Origin: Platynereis dumerilii
Taxonomy: Eukaryota > Annelida > Polychaeta > Phyllodocida > Nereididae
NCBI GenBank assembly: GCA_026936325.1
Contig: JAPTHN010000151.1
Coordinates: 434,001 to 498,000 of the forward strand
Length of the DNA: 64,000 bases
Direction of reading: 5' to 3'
Position 1 is the stretch's first letter; every line of letters starts with the position of its first letter. The translations under genes were made by a program, and so were the position numbers. The notes below the pieces were generated by a model. The model was given only the letters and a program-made list of their open reading frames with translations, had not been told where the DNA came from and ran no database searches. Of this stretch, positions 11,061-22,345 are shown in pieces.

Positions 11061-12854
11061 ATGTTATATGAGGCACTGTTTTCTAAGAGAGGGCGATCTA
11101 AAATATTTCAGACTTCCAAGTATCAATCAGTGGGTGTTTATATATCAGATATTGTTACATTGTAGCCACTGTGCAATGTATGCTGTCGAGGAGTGTCAAA
11201 GCATTACAAATCACAAATGAAAATACCACACCTTGCAGGTAAAAAGATATTGGGCCTTTAGAGGAATAACACATTTGTCATGTTTCATTATTAATCTCCT
11301 GCTTATAAACTGACTGAAAAATTTAAATTGATTCTCATGAAACATTTTTCAATCTGAGGAGTGGAAAGCTGTCGTCAGAATAGCCATCTAAAAAATTACA
11401 TTATACAAAGCCATATTAGATCCATATATCACGCCCTCCAACATATATGGCTGCACAATGATTACTTATCAAATTGAGGTCTACTCATTTTGCTTGTTGA
11501 TGGCATGTGTGACGATTCTTGAAATAATGTTTAGCAATAGTGAGGGAGAATTTACTATAAGGTTGTAAAAATGCACAATGCATGTGTGTACAAAGAAATT
11601 AAGACATGAGATTACATTTAGACAATCCTATTTGTTTTTCGTCCAACTGTGAATAATCCTTCATTCTGACTGAGGCATTACTATTATATCTCCTGACAGT
11701 CACAAGGGATTCCATTTGCCAATTAGCAAGGGATTCCAGTCGCGCAAAAAGGGACCTACAGTTGACTGGTGGTCGATCGGAGATAATAAAATATGGTGGT
11801 GTTTTGCCATGCGCACAAATTATGATAGTATATAGACAGATTAGGAAACTCCCACTTTTTCTATGCTGCTTAAATAATTTGGTGAACTCATCCAGCTGAT
11901 GGCTTTTTGGTGTCCTGTGGTTTGTCGGTGTCCAATTTGTTAGATGGACCTCTTAAAAGTCTTTATTTCTGCATTATAATATCTTTCATTTTGGAGATAA
12001 TGCACTGAGATGCAATAAATGTAATTCCCGGCTATGCTGTATGACAAGGCAAATTTCTCTTTTCATTACGTGAACTTCTGAACACATTTCACAAGTAAAT
12101 GTGATGTCATAGTCTCTCATTAGGGTCATCACCAAGCACTGCAACAATTTTCTGAATTTGTATTGACGTTTCTTTTGTTGGTTTTACCGCTGTGATGGCC
12201 ACATCTACAGACTTGTTTGAAAGTTGTTAGCTACCAGAAAGGAGATTTTACTGTTTTGTAACACAGTTGTTAAAAGTGAAAGAAAAAAGAAATTCCACAT
12301 TGAACTTGGTGCTTTCCCTGCACAAAGCAGTGGAAAATCTTGTCGAGTGTGATCCCTCAAATTATAAGCTCTCCGCTGATATCGCAAAAGTCTATTCAGA
12401 TACAAAAGGCCTTGTTTCCCATATTATGTAGAATGTATGAAACGGATACTCAATTCACCTTTTCGGTCTTTTGTTTCTTGATTTCATATGGAATTACTTT
12501 GGAAGTCAAATGTTCTTTGACATCCAAATATGAACATTACAGACTATAGAACTATAGAAAGTTTTAAAGGTCTATTCATTTCTACATGATCTTTGTTTTG
12601 CATTCAAAGAATCCAATTGTGAATTGTTTTCATGATATTTGAATGCTGTGTCAATGCCCTGTGGTCTCTTGAATTAGGTGTTTTGGGGCCACATGGATAA
12701 ATGCATAACAATATTGGATGACGAAAAAGTTCAACTAAGTGAAAAATCAAAACCAAATACCAGCAACAAGTTCTATTTAAGTAGTATGTGTGGGCAGGCA
12801 AAATTGCATTTCATTGCCAAGCTTGGTGTGGCTGAATCAGGACACTCTTATTAC
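11061..12854. other. No gene or repeat recognised
   Basis: This is AT-rich sequence without a convincing coding frame, splice-supported exon or clear TIR element on either strand. Confidence 0.5.
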
Positions 12855-13330
12855 ATTCATCCTAGTTATAGTTATGAAGAAAGCCTTCAAGTGGCAAACA
12901 TTAGCACGCTGTTCAGTAGAAGGGAGGCTCAATGCAAAAAACTGTTTACTAAAATGCAAAATGATGAACACAAGCTGAATGACATCCTACCTGCTGCAAG
13001 AAGCTCAGGATATGAATTAAGGAGGCCTGTGTCCCTCACAAGTATCGCTTCCTGTACCCAGCGGTACCACAACAGTTTTGTGCCGTATGCAATCAGACAT
13101 TTCGCCTGAGTAATAAATTTTTTTTTTTTTTTCCTTGTAAATAATTTTCATTTTATCTACTTTTTATCATATTGTTAATTATACGCGTTTTTTTTTTTTT
13201 ATCCCATTGTTATAGTTTACATGTTTTTATCTTTCATTTTTTACTCTGTATTAAGGCAATTCAACATTTGTAACTGTGGTTTACATTATGTTGCTAATAA
13301 ATATATACAATACAATAATACAAATACACA
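12855..13330 (+). mobile_element. LINE 3' remnant (ORF2 C-terminus, 3' UTR)
   Basis: Codons ending at 13109 read SYEESLQVANISTLFSRRE, then CKKLFTKM, HKLNDILPAA and YHNSFVPYAIRHF. This is the familiar LINE ORF2 tail ('SYxExLxxxxIxTLxxRRExxCxKxF...HxLxxLLP...R..NSFxPxxI..F'). The frame stays open upstream to 12678, but that part shows no similarity I recognise and is probably target DNA. T-rich 3' UTR and an AATAAATATATACAATACA-type tail follow to about 13330. The copy is 5'-truncated. Confidence 0.75.
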
Positions 13331-13526
13331 AACTTCCTTCATGGATCAAAATGCTGCAAAAGTTGATTTCATGATGCTGCAAAGACATTCCTCTATGACA
13401 GCATCTCAATCACACAGCCTTGTAAGTGCCACTTACAATGCCTGGCTTAACTCCCAAATGCTTTAAAGTTGTTTGTGTTACAAGAAGAGGCTTAAAATAT
13501 TTGACAGTATGTGATATGAATACATA

Positions 13527-14640
13527 TTAGGATGATGCAAAAAAGGGAACTTTTGAAATGTTAATGGGGCACCCCCTGAAGTTGTTCCAATATATGAAAA
13601 AAAAATTCAGTAAAAATTTGAGCTCAATCGGACAAAAATTAGAGGGTGCTACCGCATCATGAAAATTAACATTAGTATTCAATACAAAAATATCCAATAT
13701 TTTGGCATGTAGCGAGTTCAACTATACCTGGTTCACCAAACCAATGCGGCATGGTCATAATTTTTGGGTCTGGTTGTCAGAACAGCGGATCAATGCAAAT
13801 TTGGATTATTTTTTACCTCTCCATGCTGCTACCACCAGACTAACAAAGATAAAATAGTCAAAATATACCAAATTCGCGGTATTAAATAACATTACGGGTT
13901 TTAATGTCACAGAAATTAAAGTTACTTCAATGGATGGAGCATGAAAAGAGCTTTAATTTGAATACCAACACTGCTATACTCTGACTATCTGACCTCATTG
14001 AATTAGGTTATTTGTCATTAACAATTAGATGCGAAAATTCTCATTATTCAAAGCAATGCTGCAGTACTGTCTTTTAATTTAAATTTCTTTTATCATACTT
14101 ATTTTAAAAATGTACATCTTTTTGGATGTGAATAAAGAATTTCAAACAAACAAACTGTAGAATATAGCAACATAGTAATGTTGGTATTCAAATTAAAGCT
14201 CTTTTCCTACTTAATAAGATGGTGTGATATAATTTGTGTACCTTTATTCCTGGTTATGTTATTCAATACCGCGTATAACCTTAATACTGTAAAAATCGGG
14301 CAAAATTTGTTGCTTTAGGAGTGCCCTGTAGCCTGAAATGACCGGATATTGGCAAAATGTGATTGGATTTGTGATGAGAATAGTGGAAAGCTTAAATAAG
14401 AAAAAAATTACCAATACTCTAATGGTAGGATAACTTCCTTCACCTATCACCCATAAAACTGGGATTTCGCCCATTGCAATACAATGTTATATTTCAAATT
14501 GCGGTAGCACCCTCTAAAATTTGTCCGATTTGGCCCAAATTTTTACTGAATTTTTTTTTCATATATTGGAACATAATTGGAGGGTGCCCCATTGAAAATT
14601 CAAAAATTTATTTTTTTGTGTGCAATCTGCATCACCCTAA
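13527..14640. mobile_element. TIR DNA transposon, non-autonomous, 6-bp target duplication
   Basis: The ends are inverted: TTAGGATGATGCA at 13527 and TGCATCACCCTAA at 14628-14640. Inverted similarity extends about 140 bp inward; both ends carry GGGGCACCC, a (T)n-TTCAGTAAAAATTTG-like block and GGTAGCACCCTC or its complement. The flanks are a perfect 6-bp direct repeat, TACATA, at 13521-13526 and 14641-14646. No transposase frame is visible. An inner segment at about 14036-14155 ends in a LINE-like tail (GGATGTGAATAAAGAATTTC) and looks like a later insertion. Related sequence is found at 54533-55229. A 6-bp duplication does not fit hAT or Tc1/mariner, so the superfamily is uncertain. Confidence 0.8.
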
Positions 14641-14646
14641 TACATA

Positions 14647-15654
14647 TTATATATAGGTCTGCAAGTGTACATTTCAGATGCTAAATGGGTCTGAAGGGTG
14701 TTATGCTTGGATGTGTGAACACATCCAGCAGTATCTCAGAGATGTAGCTGGTATTTGTCACCTGTAGTTTTATATGACAACTAAATAATTGCAACTACCA
14801 TCCTTGAGTACCACTCAAAACATATCTGTTGCTGAACCAGTGTTTATATAACCTTATTGCAACTCAAAAAAGCCACCCTCATATCTTACAGGGGAATTTC
14901 TTTCACTGATCAACACACTTTTTTTTGTCAATTCTTATATATAAGAATACAGAGGGTGCATGCATAGGGTGCTGCTGCCTAATAAAAAGGATAAAATCTG
15001 TTGAAAAATGAAGCCAGTTGACAAGTACAAGTATACAACACATATCAGAATTAGTGAGACATTTTATGAATTCACTTATTTTGGACAGTTTTCAGCCAGT
15101 GTGGGGCCAACTCAGCAAAATCCTGTTGAAAGTGGCACTGCTATTCATATTTGCCTGACTATTATTAATCTAGTCGAGTATAAAATTTAATGTAAGTCTC
15201 TAGATACAAAAAAATGAGACCTTATGTCTATACGAGGAAGTGTTCAATTACTGGCAATTGGGCTGGAGTTATTGTTTTCATTCATGGATATCTGTCCATC
15301 TGTCTGGCAGTCTGGCTGTTTGTCTCTAGAAATAAATTGATAAAAAACCATATTCAGACTATCCAATGATTTTTTCAATTACCCTAACGAAGAACTTGAG
15401 TGGATTTTGGTGAAGATCCATGGAGAAAATATGGCATAAAGGTATCAAAACTTATGTGCAGGCACTGTCGAGACTTGAAATTGTTATGTATGAAAACTGT
15501 CAGACTGTCTGAGACATAGGCTGGCTGAGCCTTATTTCAAACCAGACAAGTTGCAAATGGCAGGAAGACATACTTGATTGACAATCAGAAGCCAGTAAGT
15601 AAGGAGTCATGTATTATTGTCAATTTGAGCTGTCCATCTGCCGCATCAGTGAAG
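14647..15654. other. No gene or repeat recognised
   Basis: Only short open frames occur. I saw no splice-supported exon, no inverted repeat pair and no tandem repeat. Confidence 0.45.
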
Positions 15655-16275
15655 AGTAGAGGCCAAGGTAGAGGCTAAGGTAGCGGCTAAGGTAGAGGTT
15701 AAGGTAGAGGTTAAGGTAGAGGCTAAGGTAGAGGCTAAGGTAGAGGCTAAGGTAGAGGCTAAGGTAGAGGCTAAGATAGAGATTAAGGTAGAGGCTAAGG
15801 TAGAGGCTAAGGTAGAGGCTAAGGTAGAGGCTAAGTTAGAGGTTGAGGTAGAGGCTAAGGTAGAGGCTAAGGAAGAGGCTAAGGTAGAGGCTAAAGAAGA
15901 GGTTAATGTAGAGGCTAAGGCAGAGGCTAAGGTAGAGGCCAAGGTTGAGGCTAAGGTAGAGGCTAAGGTTGAGGTTAAGGTAGAGGCTAAGGTAGAGGCT
16001 AAGGTTGAGATTAAGGTAGAGGCTAAGGTAGAGGCTAAGGTAGAGGCTAAGGTAGAGGTTAGGATAGAGGCTAAGGTAGAGGCTAAGGTAGAGGCTAAGG
16101 TTGAGGCTAAGGTAGAGGCTAAGGTTGAGGCTAAGGTAGAGGCTAAGGTTGAGGCTAAGGTAGAGGCTAAGGTTGAGGCTAAGGTAGAGGCTAAGGTGAG
16201 GCTAAGGTAGAGGCTAAGGTTGAGGCTAAGGTAGAGGTTAAGGTAGAGGCTAAGGTAGAGGCTAAGGTAGAGGCT
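15655..16275. repeat. 12-bp minisatellite (GCTAAGGTAGAG)n
   Basis: About 52 copies of GCTAAGGTAGAG run continuously, with scattered T/A and C/T variants (AAGGTTGAGG, AAGGAAGAGG). The unit is a multiple of three, so frames stay open for long stretches: AKVE on the plus strand and TLAS on the minus strand. A one-base-short unit near 16197 breaks the phase, and neither frame has flanking coding sequence, so I do not call a gene. The strand is purine-rich (G/A) on the plus side. Confidence 0.95.
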
Positions 16276-17781
16276 TGGCCAGCACAACCAGGTCTAATTG
16301 TTTACAGACCCTTTTTTGCTTTATTTATCAGGTCAAACCATCAGTCAAGAGAAGAAACCTATTTAACGATATAGCCCCATTCAACTGTTGAGCATAATTA
16401 GTTAAGCAGGACAATAATGATAAAAATTCACCATCTCTGGTTAACAAATTGTCAATGTATAATGCATGATATAAAGATTGATCAGGATGCTGAAACCAAC
16501 TTTCTATTGTCTTAGCTAGTCAGCCATATATTCTTTAGCTTGTGGGTATATCATGTAAATTTGGTTTGGCTGTTGGAGGTTCGCCCTCAGCTGCAGAGGA
16601 GACGTTTTCTTTCTTTCTTTCATGAGTTGTTTAAATCTACAGAAAACTCCTTCTTGACCTGCCAAACAACACACTGTCAGATAAGGCTTGACCTACATTT
16701 TTGTCTGTTGGGTTGAAATGTTGAAGTCAAAACTAGAGAGATAGGTTTCTTGACATTCTGAAATAGTTGTACAATAACCCCTATCGCAAGACTGACTTGC
16801 CTTATGTGACCAACTTCTTCTGCGTTAAGTTTTAGGGCATTATGCACCCTGAGGACAGCACCCCAACAAGAGACCACTTCATGATTGTAAGAGGGGCGGT
16901 CTTATGTATTATATTCACAATAATATGATGTTTTTACTCCTGACTTGAACAAAAATAATTTTCACCTTTTATATCTCCCAGAAGTCTTGGAGTTCTGGTA
17001 ATGATGCGACAATCAAGAATCTCTCAATCCACAGGTCATAGAGATTTTCATGGTGTCCATAAAGTTTGACACAACTTCCCTTTTGATGAGCAGATTTTCC
17101 AATTACAAGTTGCAGAAAACTGGATTCTTGAACAAGGTAGCCTTTCTTTGATGTTGAATGAAACTGACACAAACATGCAGCTGATCAAAATGCTCGAGAT
17201 GGATAAGCAATTAATTCTGTCAGACTGCCAAGGAGCAATGATGTATGGCATTACAAATTATCTTAATCAAGCTGAAGTGCCACAATGTATTACAAAGTGT
17301 TTTAAGTGCAGGAATAACAAATTATATATTATGCTTTTTTTAATCAGGCACGTTCATTAATAGATGTGTTCATCTCTCCTTTAGATATTGATAAAGATAC
17401 TATAGAACACAACTACAGAAATGTTGGTATCTCTGATAAGTATGCAAGCTACCAGAAAGAAGCCTTCTCATGTTTTTATTATCAGAAGAAATTTTCTTCA
17501 TAAATATTCATAAGATACATCAAAGATACATAAAATTGGGATTTTAAAAAAGTTGTCAGTTTTGATAGTCATTAGTTTCACAATCCATTTCGAGAAAGCA
17601 AAGCCGAGGCATTAATGCAATGACATGCAATATATGAAAAAAAGCTTTCCTGCTGACATCACAATAATATTTGATATGATGACAGATTTTTCTTAACTTA
17701 ATCCCCTGTGACTATATTGTGAAGAACAGTTGGAGAGGCATAGGTAGATATGTCTACTGTAAATATATCCCTTCCTTCTAT
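16276..17781. other. No gene recognised
   Basis: Only short open frames on both strands, none resembling a known family. There is a short TTTCTTTCTTTC tract near 16610. Confidence 0.45.
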
Positions 17782-19525
17782 CAACCAATTCCTTTTATTG
17801 GCTCCAATCTCTGACAAATACTTGACAGCAGCTCTAAAATACTTTAGAAACAAAGATGAGCATGGAGGAAAATAAGGCAATCACTCACAATAACACACGG
17901 TAAGCCAATGTGAAATATTACTCCCGACAGGTTTAGGGCTTGCGCCCTTCTGCTTACCCCTAACATCCCAGGGAGGAAGGGCCTACACACCTAAAATCTA
18001 TCCAACCCAAACTCTGGATTCCAAGAGATTCTTCATGCACAAATTCTGTGACACCAATTTTGCCGATGTTCGTGTCTGCATGGCTATGTCATCTTGTCAA
18101 TATAATTATCAATTTGTTGCTTTTTCATAATAGTGGAGTAGTATGACTATCAGAGTGAGAGGCAGGCTGACTGCTTCTCTGACACTTTTTTCCCTTTTGG
18201 TGAAGCTGAGGAAAGAAAAGAAGCTGTTAACCCAGAGAACCAATTTTCTCAGAATATTATGACAAATCACCAGGAAGTGATGTATCAAGGAGGAAGAAAG
18301 AAATGAGATGGAGAATTAACTGCTGATGCAGAAGCTATCTGGTGATGCGTTAGTACATGAAGAAGGTTCCGACAGATATCAAGATGGAAAGGAGAGAATG
18401 ATATTAAAAATATATAGGAGGGATATCACAGACATAGTGTCACGATGCAAAGGGAATGTCTTTCTCTGTAGAGGCAGATAATTCAATACAGCTGGTAACT
18501 CATTCAACATCTTTAGAAGAAAGTCAATGATCGACAAAGAAAATAGTTGATGAAACTATCCTTAGCCATTCTGAAGCAGTGTTGTTTGCTCTTTAGTTTG
18601 GCATTGTTATTAGTGTTACACTTTCATGAATAATTTTTCAGCGGAACGTCTTTCCATTGGTGACATCTTGCAGCCTTGAAAAACAAGTTGAAAATAGTCC
18701 ATGTGTTGCATTTTGTAATTTTCTTTTTTCATGCAATTCATTCCATGAAAACATAATTTTCTAATTGTTGTTAGATTCTCTCCTTGTATAAGAAGGTCTG
18801 TGTTTCTTAAGTTTGGCGTCCAGCTCACAAAACAACTGTACGATTATCAACCCATTTTCTTCAGTATCGAATAGTGGTCTGACATGAATACAACGTAAAG
18901 TAAAGCTGTCAAGATAAAAACGAAGGATGAAAGAGTGCTTTTTTTCATTGCAGAGCCGTTTTGTTCTAACTTGGAATCGCTATGAAGCTTTAGTGTAAAA
19001 TCAAGACTTTGGGAAAAGACCTGCCTATGCTTTCAAATTTTCTAATGCTTTAGGAAAAAAATAGACAACTGTACAGGCCTTGTAACGCCTCTGGTCTAGC
19101 TATTGTCAAGTCCAATGATAAAGGATGCCAGACGATCATATGATCAGATGGTCAGACACATATCTTATCGTTAGGATATTGCAAATGAATCTCATTATAA
19201 TTATTGCATTTCAAGCATCCAAATGTTTGCCTAATCTTCTACAAATTATTATCTTTCAGCTATCAAATGGAGTGACATTTACCATATGGTATCTAGGATT
19301 ACGTTATTCAGAAAAGGGCCAGAGAAACACTTGTGAGTACATTTATTTATATACAATATTTACGTGAACAAGGGTAAGATCTGAATTCAACAGAGAATGG
19401 TATGAAAAAAAAACCTGTTTGGTACAGTAAATAAGGTACCTCTTGGGTAAATAAGGTGCTATCTTATCAATTGCAGGTTCAAATGAGCAGGAGAACTCCC
19501 ATAACGCCCACATAGGTCCTCAACT

Positions 19526-19714
19526 CAGTGGCGTCCCTATGGGGGGCACGGGGGGCACGTGCCCCCCATATTGGACCTGTGCCCCCCCAGGTGCCCCCCC
19601 ATATGAACTTTCCAACTCCGGCTAAAATATACAATTAGTATAGTGGGTGCCCCCCCAGAGAATCGCGTGCCCCCCCAGGTGCCCCCCATTTGAGACCGCC
19701 CAGTTACGCCACTG
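19526..19714. mobile_element. hAT-type MITE with 8-bp target duplication
   Basis: The ends are CAGTGGCGTCCC on the left and TTACGCCACTG on the right, sharing the TIR CAGTGGCGT. It is flanked by the perfect 8-bp direct repeat CCTCAACT at 19518-19525 and 19715-19722. The inside is G/C-homopolymer rich (GGGGGGCACG and CCCCCCC blocks in both orientations) and could fold on itself. At 189 bp it has no coding capacity. Eight-base duplication and CAGTGGCG ends are typical of hAT. Confidence 0.92.
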
Positions 19715-20110
19715 CCTCAACTTCTTGTGCTGTAGCACTTTCCCCAATTTGCATTGATTGTTATGCGAAGGCGAGTGATGATAATACTGGAGGTCTAACA
19801 TAGGCCTACATACCATGCAACTTCATACAAATTTTATCCATTCAGTGATTTCTAGGTCTGACAGTTACCTCAGCACAGAATAATAAATGAACAATCCACC
19901 TATGTTTAGTGACAGGAAGAAAAAGGACCTGGAATGGTGTTAAGAACCGGTGATAACAATGCACCATTTTGTTAATCATGAGGTCTTTGTCAACATAATT
20001 GCATTAACCAAATTCGTGGGAAATGTGCACATGTCAGTTTCTGTTGGAGCTGCAAATTGGGATGCATTATACCATCATGCTGTTTGTGAAATTTTCAGAC
20101 TTGCTGTGAG

Positions 20111-20228
20111 CATGCATTGAGAGTTTGCCAACTGGATTCTCAGGCTCTAAAAAAAGGTAAAGTAAGGTAAAACTTTATTTAACGTCGGTGGTGACAATAA
20201 AAATCATGCACTGAGAGTTTGCCAACTG
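20111..20228. mobile_element. Short retroposed fragment flanked by a 24-bp duplication
   Basis: CATGCATTGAGAGTTTGCC...CTG at 20111-20134 is repeated with one mismatch at 20205-20228. About 70 bp lies between them, ending TTTAACGTCGGTGGTGACAA followed by TAAAAAT. A long target-site duplication and an A-rich 3' end are what a short, 5'-truncated LINE- or SINE-mediated insertion leaves behind. Confidence 0.65.
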
Positions 20229-20740
20229 CATGCTCTGTGCAAAACATCCGAGCAGCAATTGTGCAAAATGGCTTGATATATAAACAATTATATTATATTG
20301 TAATTATGTTGATATCTGACATACATCTTCGGAAAACGAAGGCCTTATTAAAAGGCACTTATAATATACCCTCAAAAACCTGTCATAAAATTTAGCATAT
20401 CTTAAATCTCTTATGGAGAATAAAAGAACTATTTATGAAATTATTCGCACACACTGTATTGAAGTTAATCTCTGAGTTACCTCTTTTCCAGCATTTGACC
20501 CAACAAAACGTTTTCTTGCTTTTGATGTGTATTTTCTCAGAGCACTCAATGTCTTCCTAATTGCATTGATGTTTCTCCTTGTTACTTATGAGATTCTTTT
20601 AGATCTTAATGAACTTACATAATGTGCGACCATGCTTTCTTGAGTGCAGAGTGATGAGATTTTATAGCGCAATTTTGAACAAACTTCTACAGGTTTCTGA
20701 TAGAAAAAGGTGAGTCTGTACCGTATTTCTTAAAAAAAAT

Positions 20741-20995
20741 ATACTTCATCAGAGGCTTATGGCAACAAAAGAGATTAAAGAAAACCCTAATATACTTCAT
20801 CAGAGGCTTATGGCAACAAAAGAGATTAAAGAAAACCCAAATATACTTCATCAGAGGCTTTTGGCAACACCAGAGATTAAAGAAAACCCTAAAATACTTC
20901 ATCAGAGGCTTATGGCAACAAAAGAGATTAAAGAAAACCCAAATATACTTCATCAGAGGCTTTTAGCAACACCAGAGATTAAAGAAAACCCAAAT
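20741..20995. repeat. 51-bp tandem repeat, five copies
   Basis: The unit runs from ATACTTCATCAGAGGCTT to AAAGAAAACCCTAAT (51 bp, five copies). Two variants alternate: GGCAACAAAAGAG and GGCAACACCAGAG. Because 51 is a multiple of three, one plus-strand frame (20759-21031) gives a 17-residue repeat MATKEIKENPNILHQRL. The opposite strand is open as well. With no flanking exon or known homologue, I treat it as a minisatellite. Confidence 0.9.
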
Positions 20996-21515
20996 ATTTT
21001 ATTCCCCTTGTCCATGCAAATAGGTAATTAGACTCTTGAGACAAATGGGACACGGCTGTAAGGGTTCAAAGTAGCTGCTGTAACATGAGCTTAAATTAGC
21101 CATTTGGGATTAGTCTTGTTGGTCACTAATTAAGATTCCCAAGATGTTCACAACAGGTCAAGTGATTAATTCTTCAACCTGAGTAAGTTCTAGCTGATGA
21201 TGCCTTCGGGTTAAAGTCACTTTGGTTGAAAAAATGACTCCTGTTAAACTTTGTAGCCTGCTCATTCCAGTAACAAAAAAGTTGGTGTAACTAGGCTGAC
21301 ACCTATATATTCAAATTCAGCATAATCTTTGAGAAATCTAATAATGAAATTTACTAAAGCTTTTGGAAAATGAATTACCACTGTGTATCAAGGGATGTCA
21401 CAGTTAGAGTTATAAAATGTAAATTTATTATTGACATAACATTATATACAGTAGCTTCGAAAATGTTATTATTATAACCTGTCAGAGTGAACCTTACTTA
21501 TTTGAAATATATGGT

Positions 21516-22345
21516 CTAATGATGATTGTTGTCACAAATATTAGGAAGAACAACGGATGAAACAGTCAAATCATTTAATTTCAGAGTTTCAATTGTGTTG
21601 TCTCCTTGCATCATTCTGTGGACCAACGGAATTTTGTATTTTAATTTTTCGCAAGGTATAGCATACACAGGCTGCCAGAATTCGACAAGCCCTGAGCTGT
21701 GCGAATAATGTCTAGAAATGCAAATATCAATGTCATAAGAGTGCTGCAGGACATCACGTGTGTTGCAAGGGCCTTGAGTTGTAGTTTTCCATAAGGCCTC
21801 TTTTGCAGAGGAAAAACTTCTGATTTGGGGTAAATATATCCTTCATTCATCCATCGTGGGATAGTGTCCCATATATGCGTCTCATTCTCTGAGAAGAAGA
21901 ATATATCGACATACGGCCATTTGTAGAAGCCACCCTTTAGTACAACTCTCCAACCACGATCATCATATATCTTGTACAATCCTTTTGAATACTTGTAAAG
22001 TTTGTATCTTTCTCCAATGGCCTTCATGGATTCTTCTAGGTGAAGTTTTTGAGACACATTGACCATTAGATCATTATCATCATCCCATAATATTTGCCCA
22101 TGATGTCGGTAAGATCCAAGTAAAGTTCCACCATACATGAAATAAGTAATATTTCTAATTTCCAAAACCCTCACCAGAGAATCCAATAACATGTCTGTAC
22201 TTTCTTTTGACTGTCCTTTCAAAACTGGCCCATAGGGAGCAGCACTTTGTGACAATAAATGCAGAATAATGATTAAAATATTGATTGTAATCATTAGGAG
22301 ATTAAAAATATGGTTGATATTGTAATACATAATCCGAGTGGGCAT
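21516..22345 (-). CDS. LicD/fukutin-family nucleotidyltransferase-fold protein, one frame break
   Basis: This is a single-exon, minus-strand gene of about 276 residues starting at 22345. Residues 13-35 form one hydrophobic segment after a short basic N-terminus, fitting a type II Golgi/ER membrane anchor or an uncleaved signal. The LicD core follows: GGTLLGSYRHHG (72-83), WDDDND with the acidic metal-binding cluster (87-92), VDIFFF (146-151) and FPLQKRPYG (179-187). The family, which includes LicD, FKTN and FKRP, transfers phosphorylated sugars or cholines to glycans, so a role in glycan modification is inferred. After residue 191 (near 21772) the conserved reading continues in another frame (LQHSYDIDIC, SRHYSHSSG, a CEKLKYKIPLVH stretch) to a stop at 21516-21518. 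As written, the initial frame instead reads on to a stop at 21641. One indel, real or a base-call error, explains this. A possible AATAAA poly(A) signal lies on the minus strand at 21424-21429. Introns were not seen, so a retrocopy is possible. Confidence 0.82.

Larger units (their letters stand above)
17782..21330. repeat. Non-coding segmental duplication, copy 2
   Basis: It aligns in order with 9605-11060 but is expanded by insertions, among them a hAT MITE (19526-19714), a small retroposed fragment (20111-20228) and a 51-bp tandem repeat (20741-20995). Landmarks shared with copy 1 include GAGAACCAATTTTCTCAGAA near 18237, GTGTTTCTTAAGTTTGG near 18797 and the GCCTTCGGGTTAAAGTCACT block near 21200. 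The opening 200 bp is also recognisable at about 42745 and 55540. Confidence 0.72.

Noticed and set aside
12678-12854. N-terminal part of the 143-codon frame ending at 13109
   Set aside because: Only the C-terminal part matches a LINE tail. The upstream part is probably target DNA that happens to be open.
15646-16287. 213-codon TLAS-repeat frame on the minus strand
   Set aside because: It is produced by the 12-bp minisatellite, and there is no flanking coding sequence.
20687-21031. 90- and 88-codon repeat proteins on both strands
   Set aside because: The 51-bp unit is a multiple of three, so both strands stay open. The paralogous segment lacks the repeat, and no exon signals were seen.
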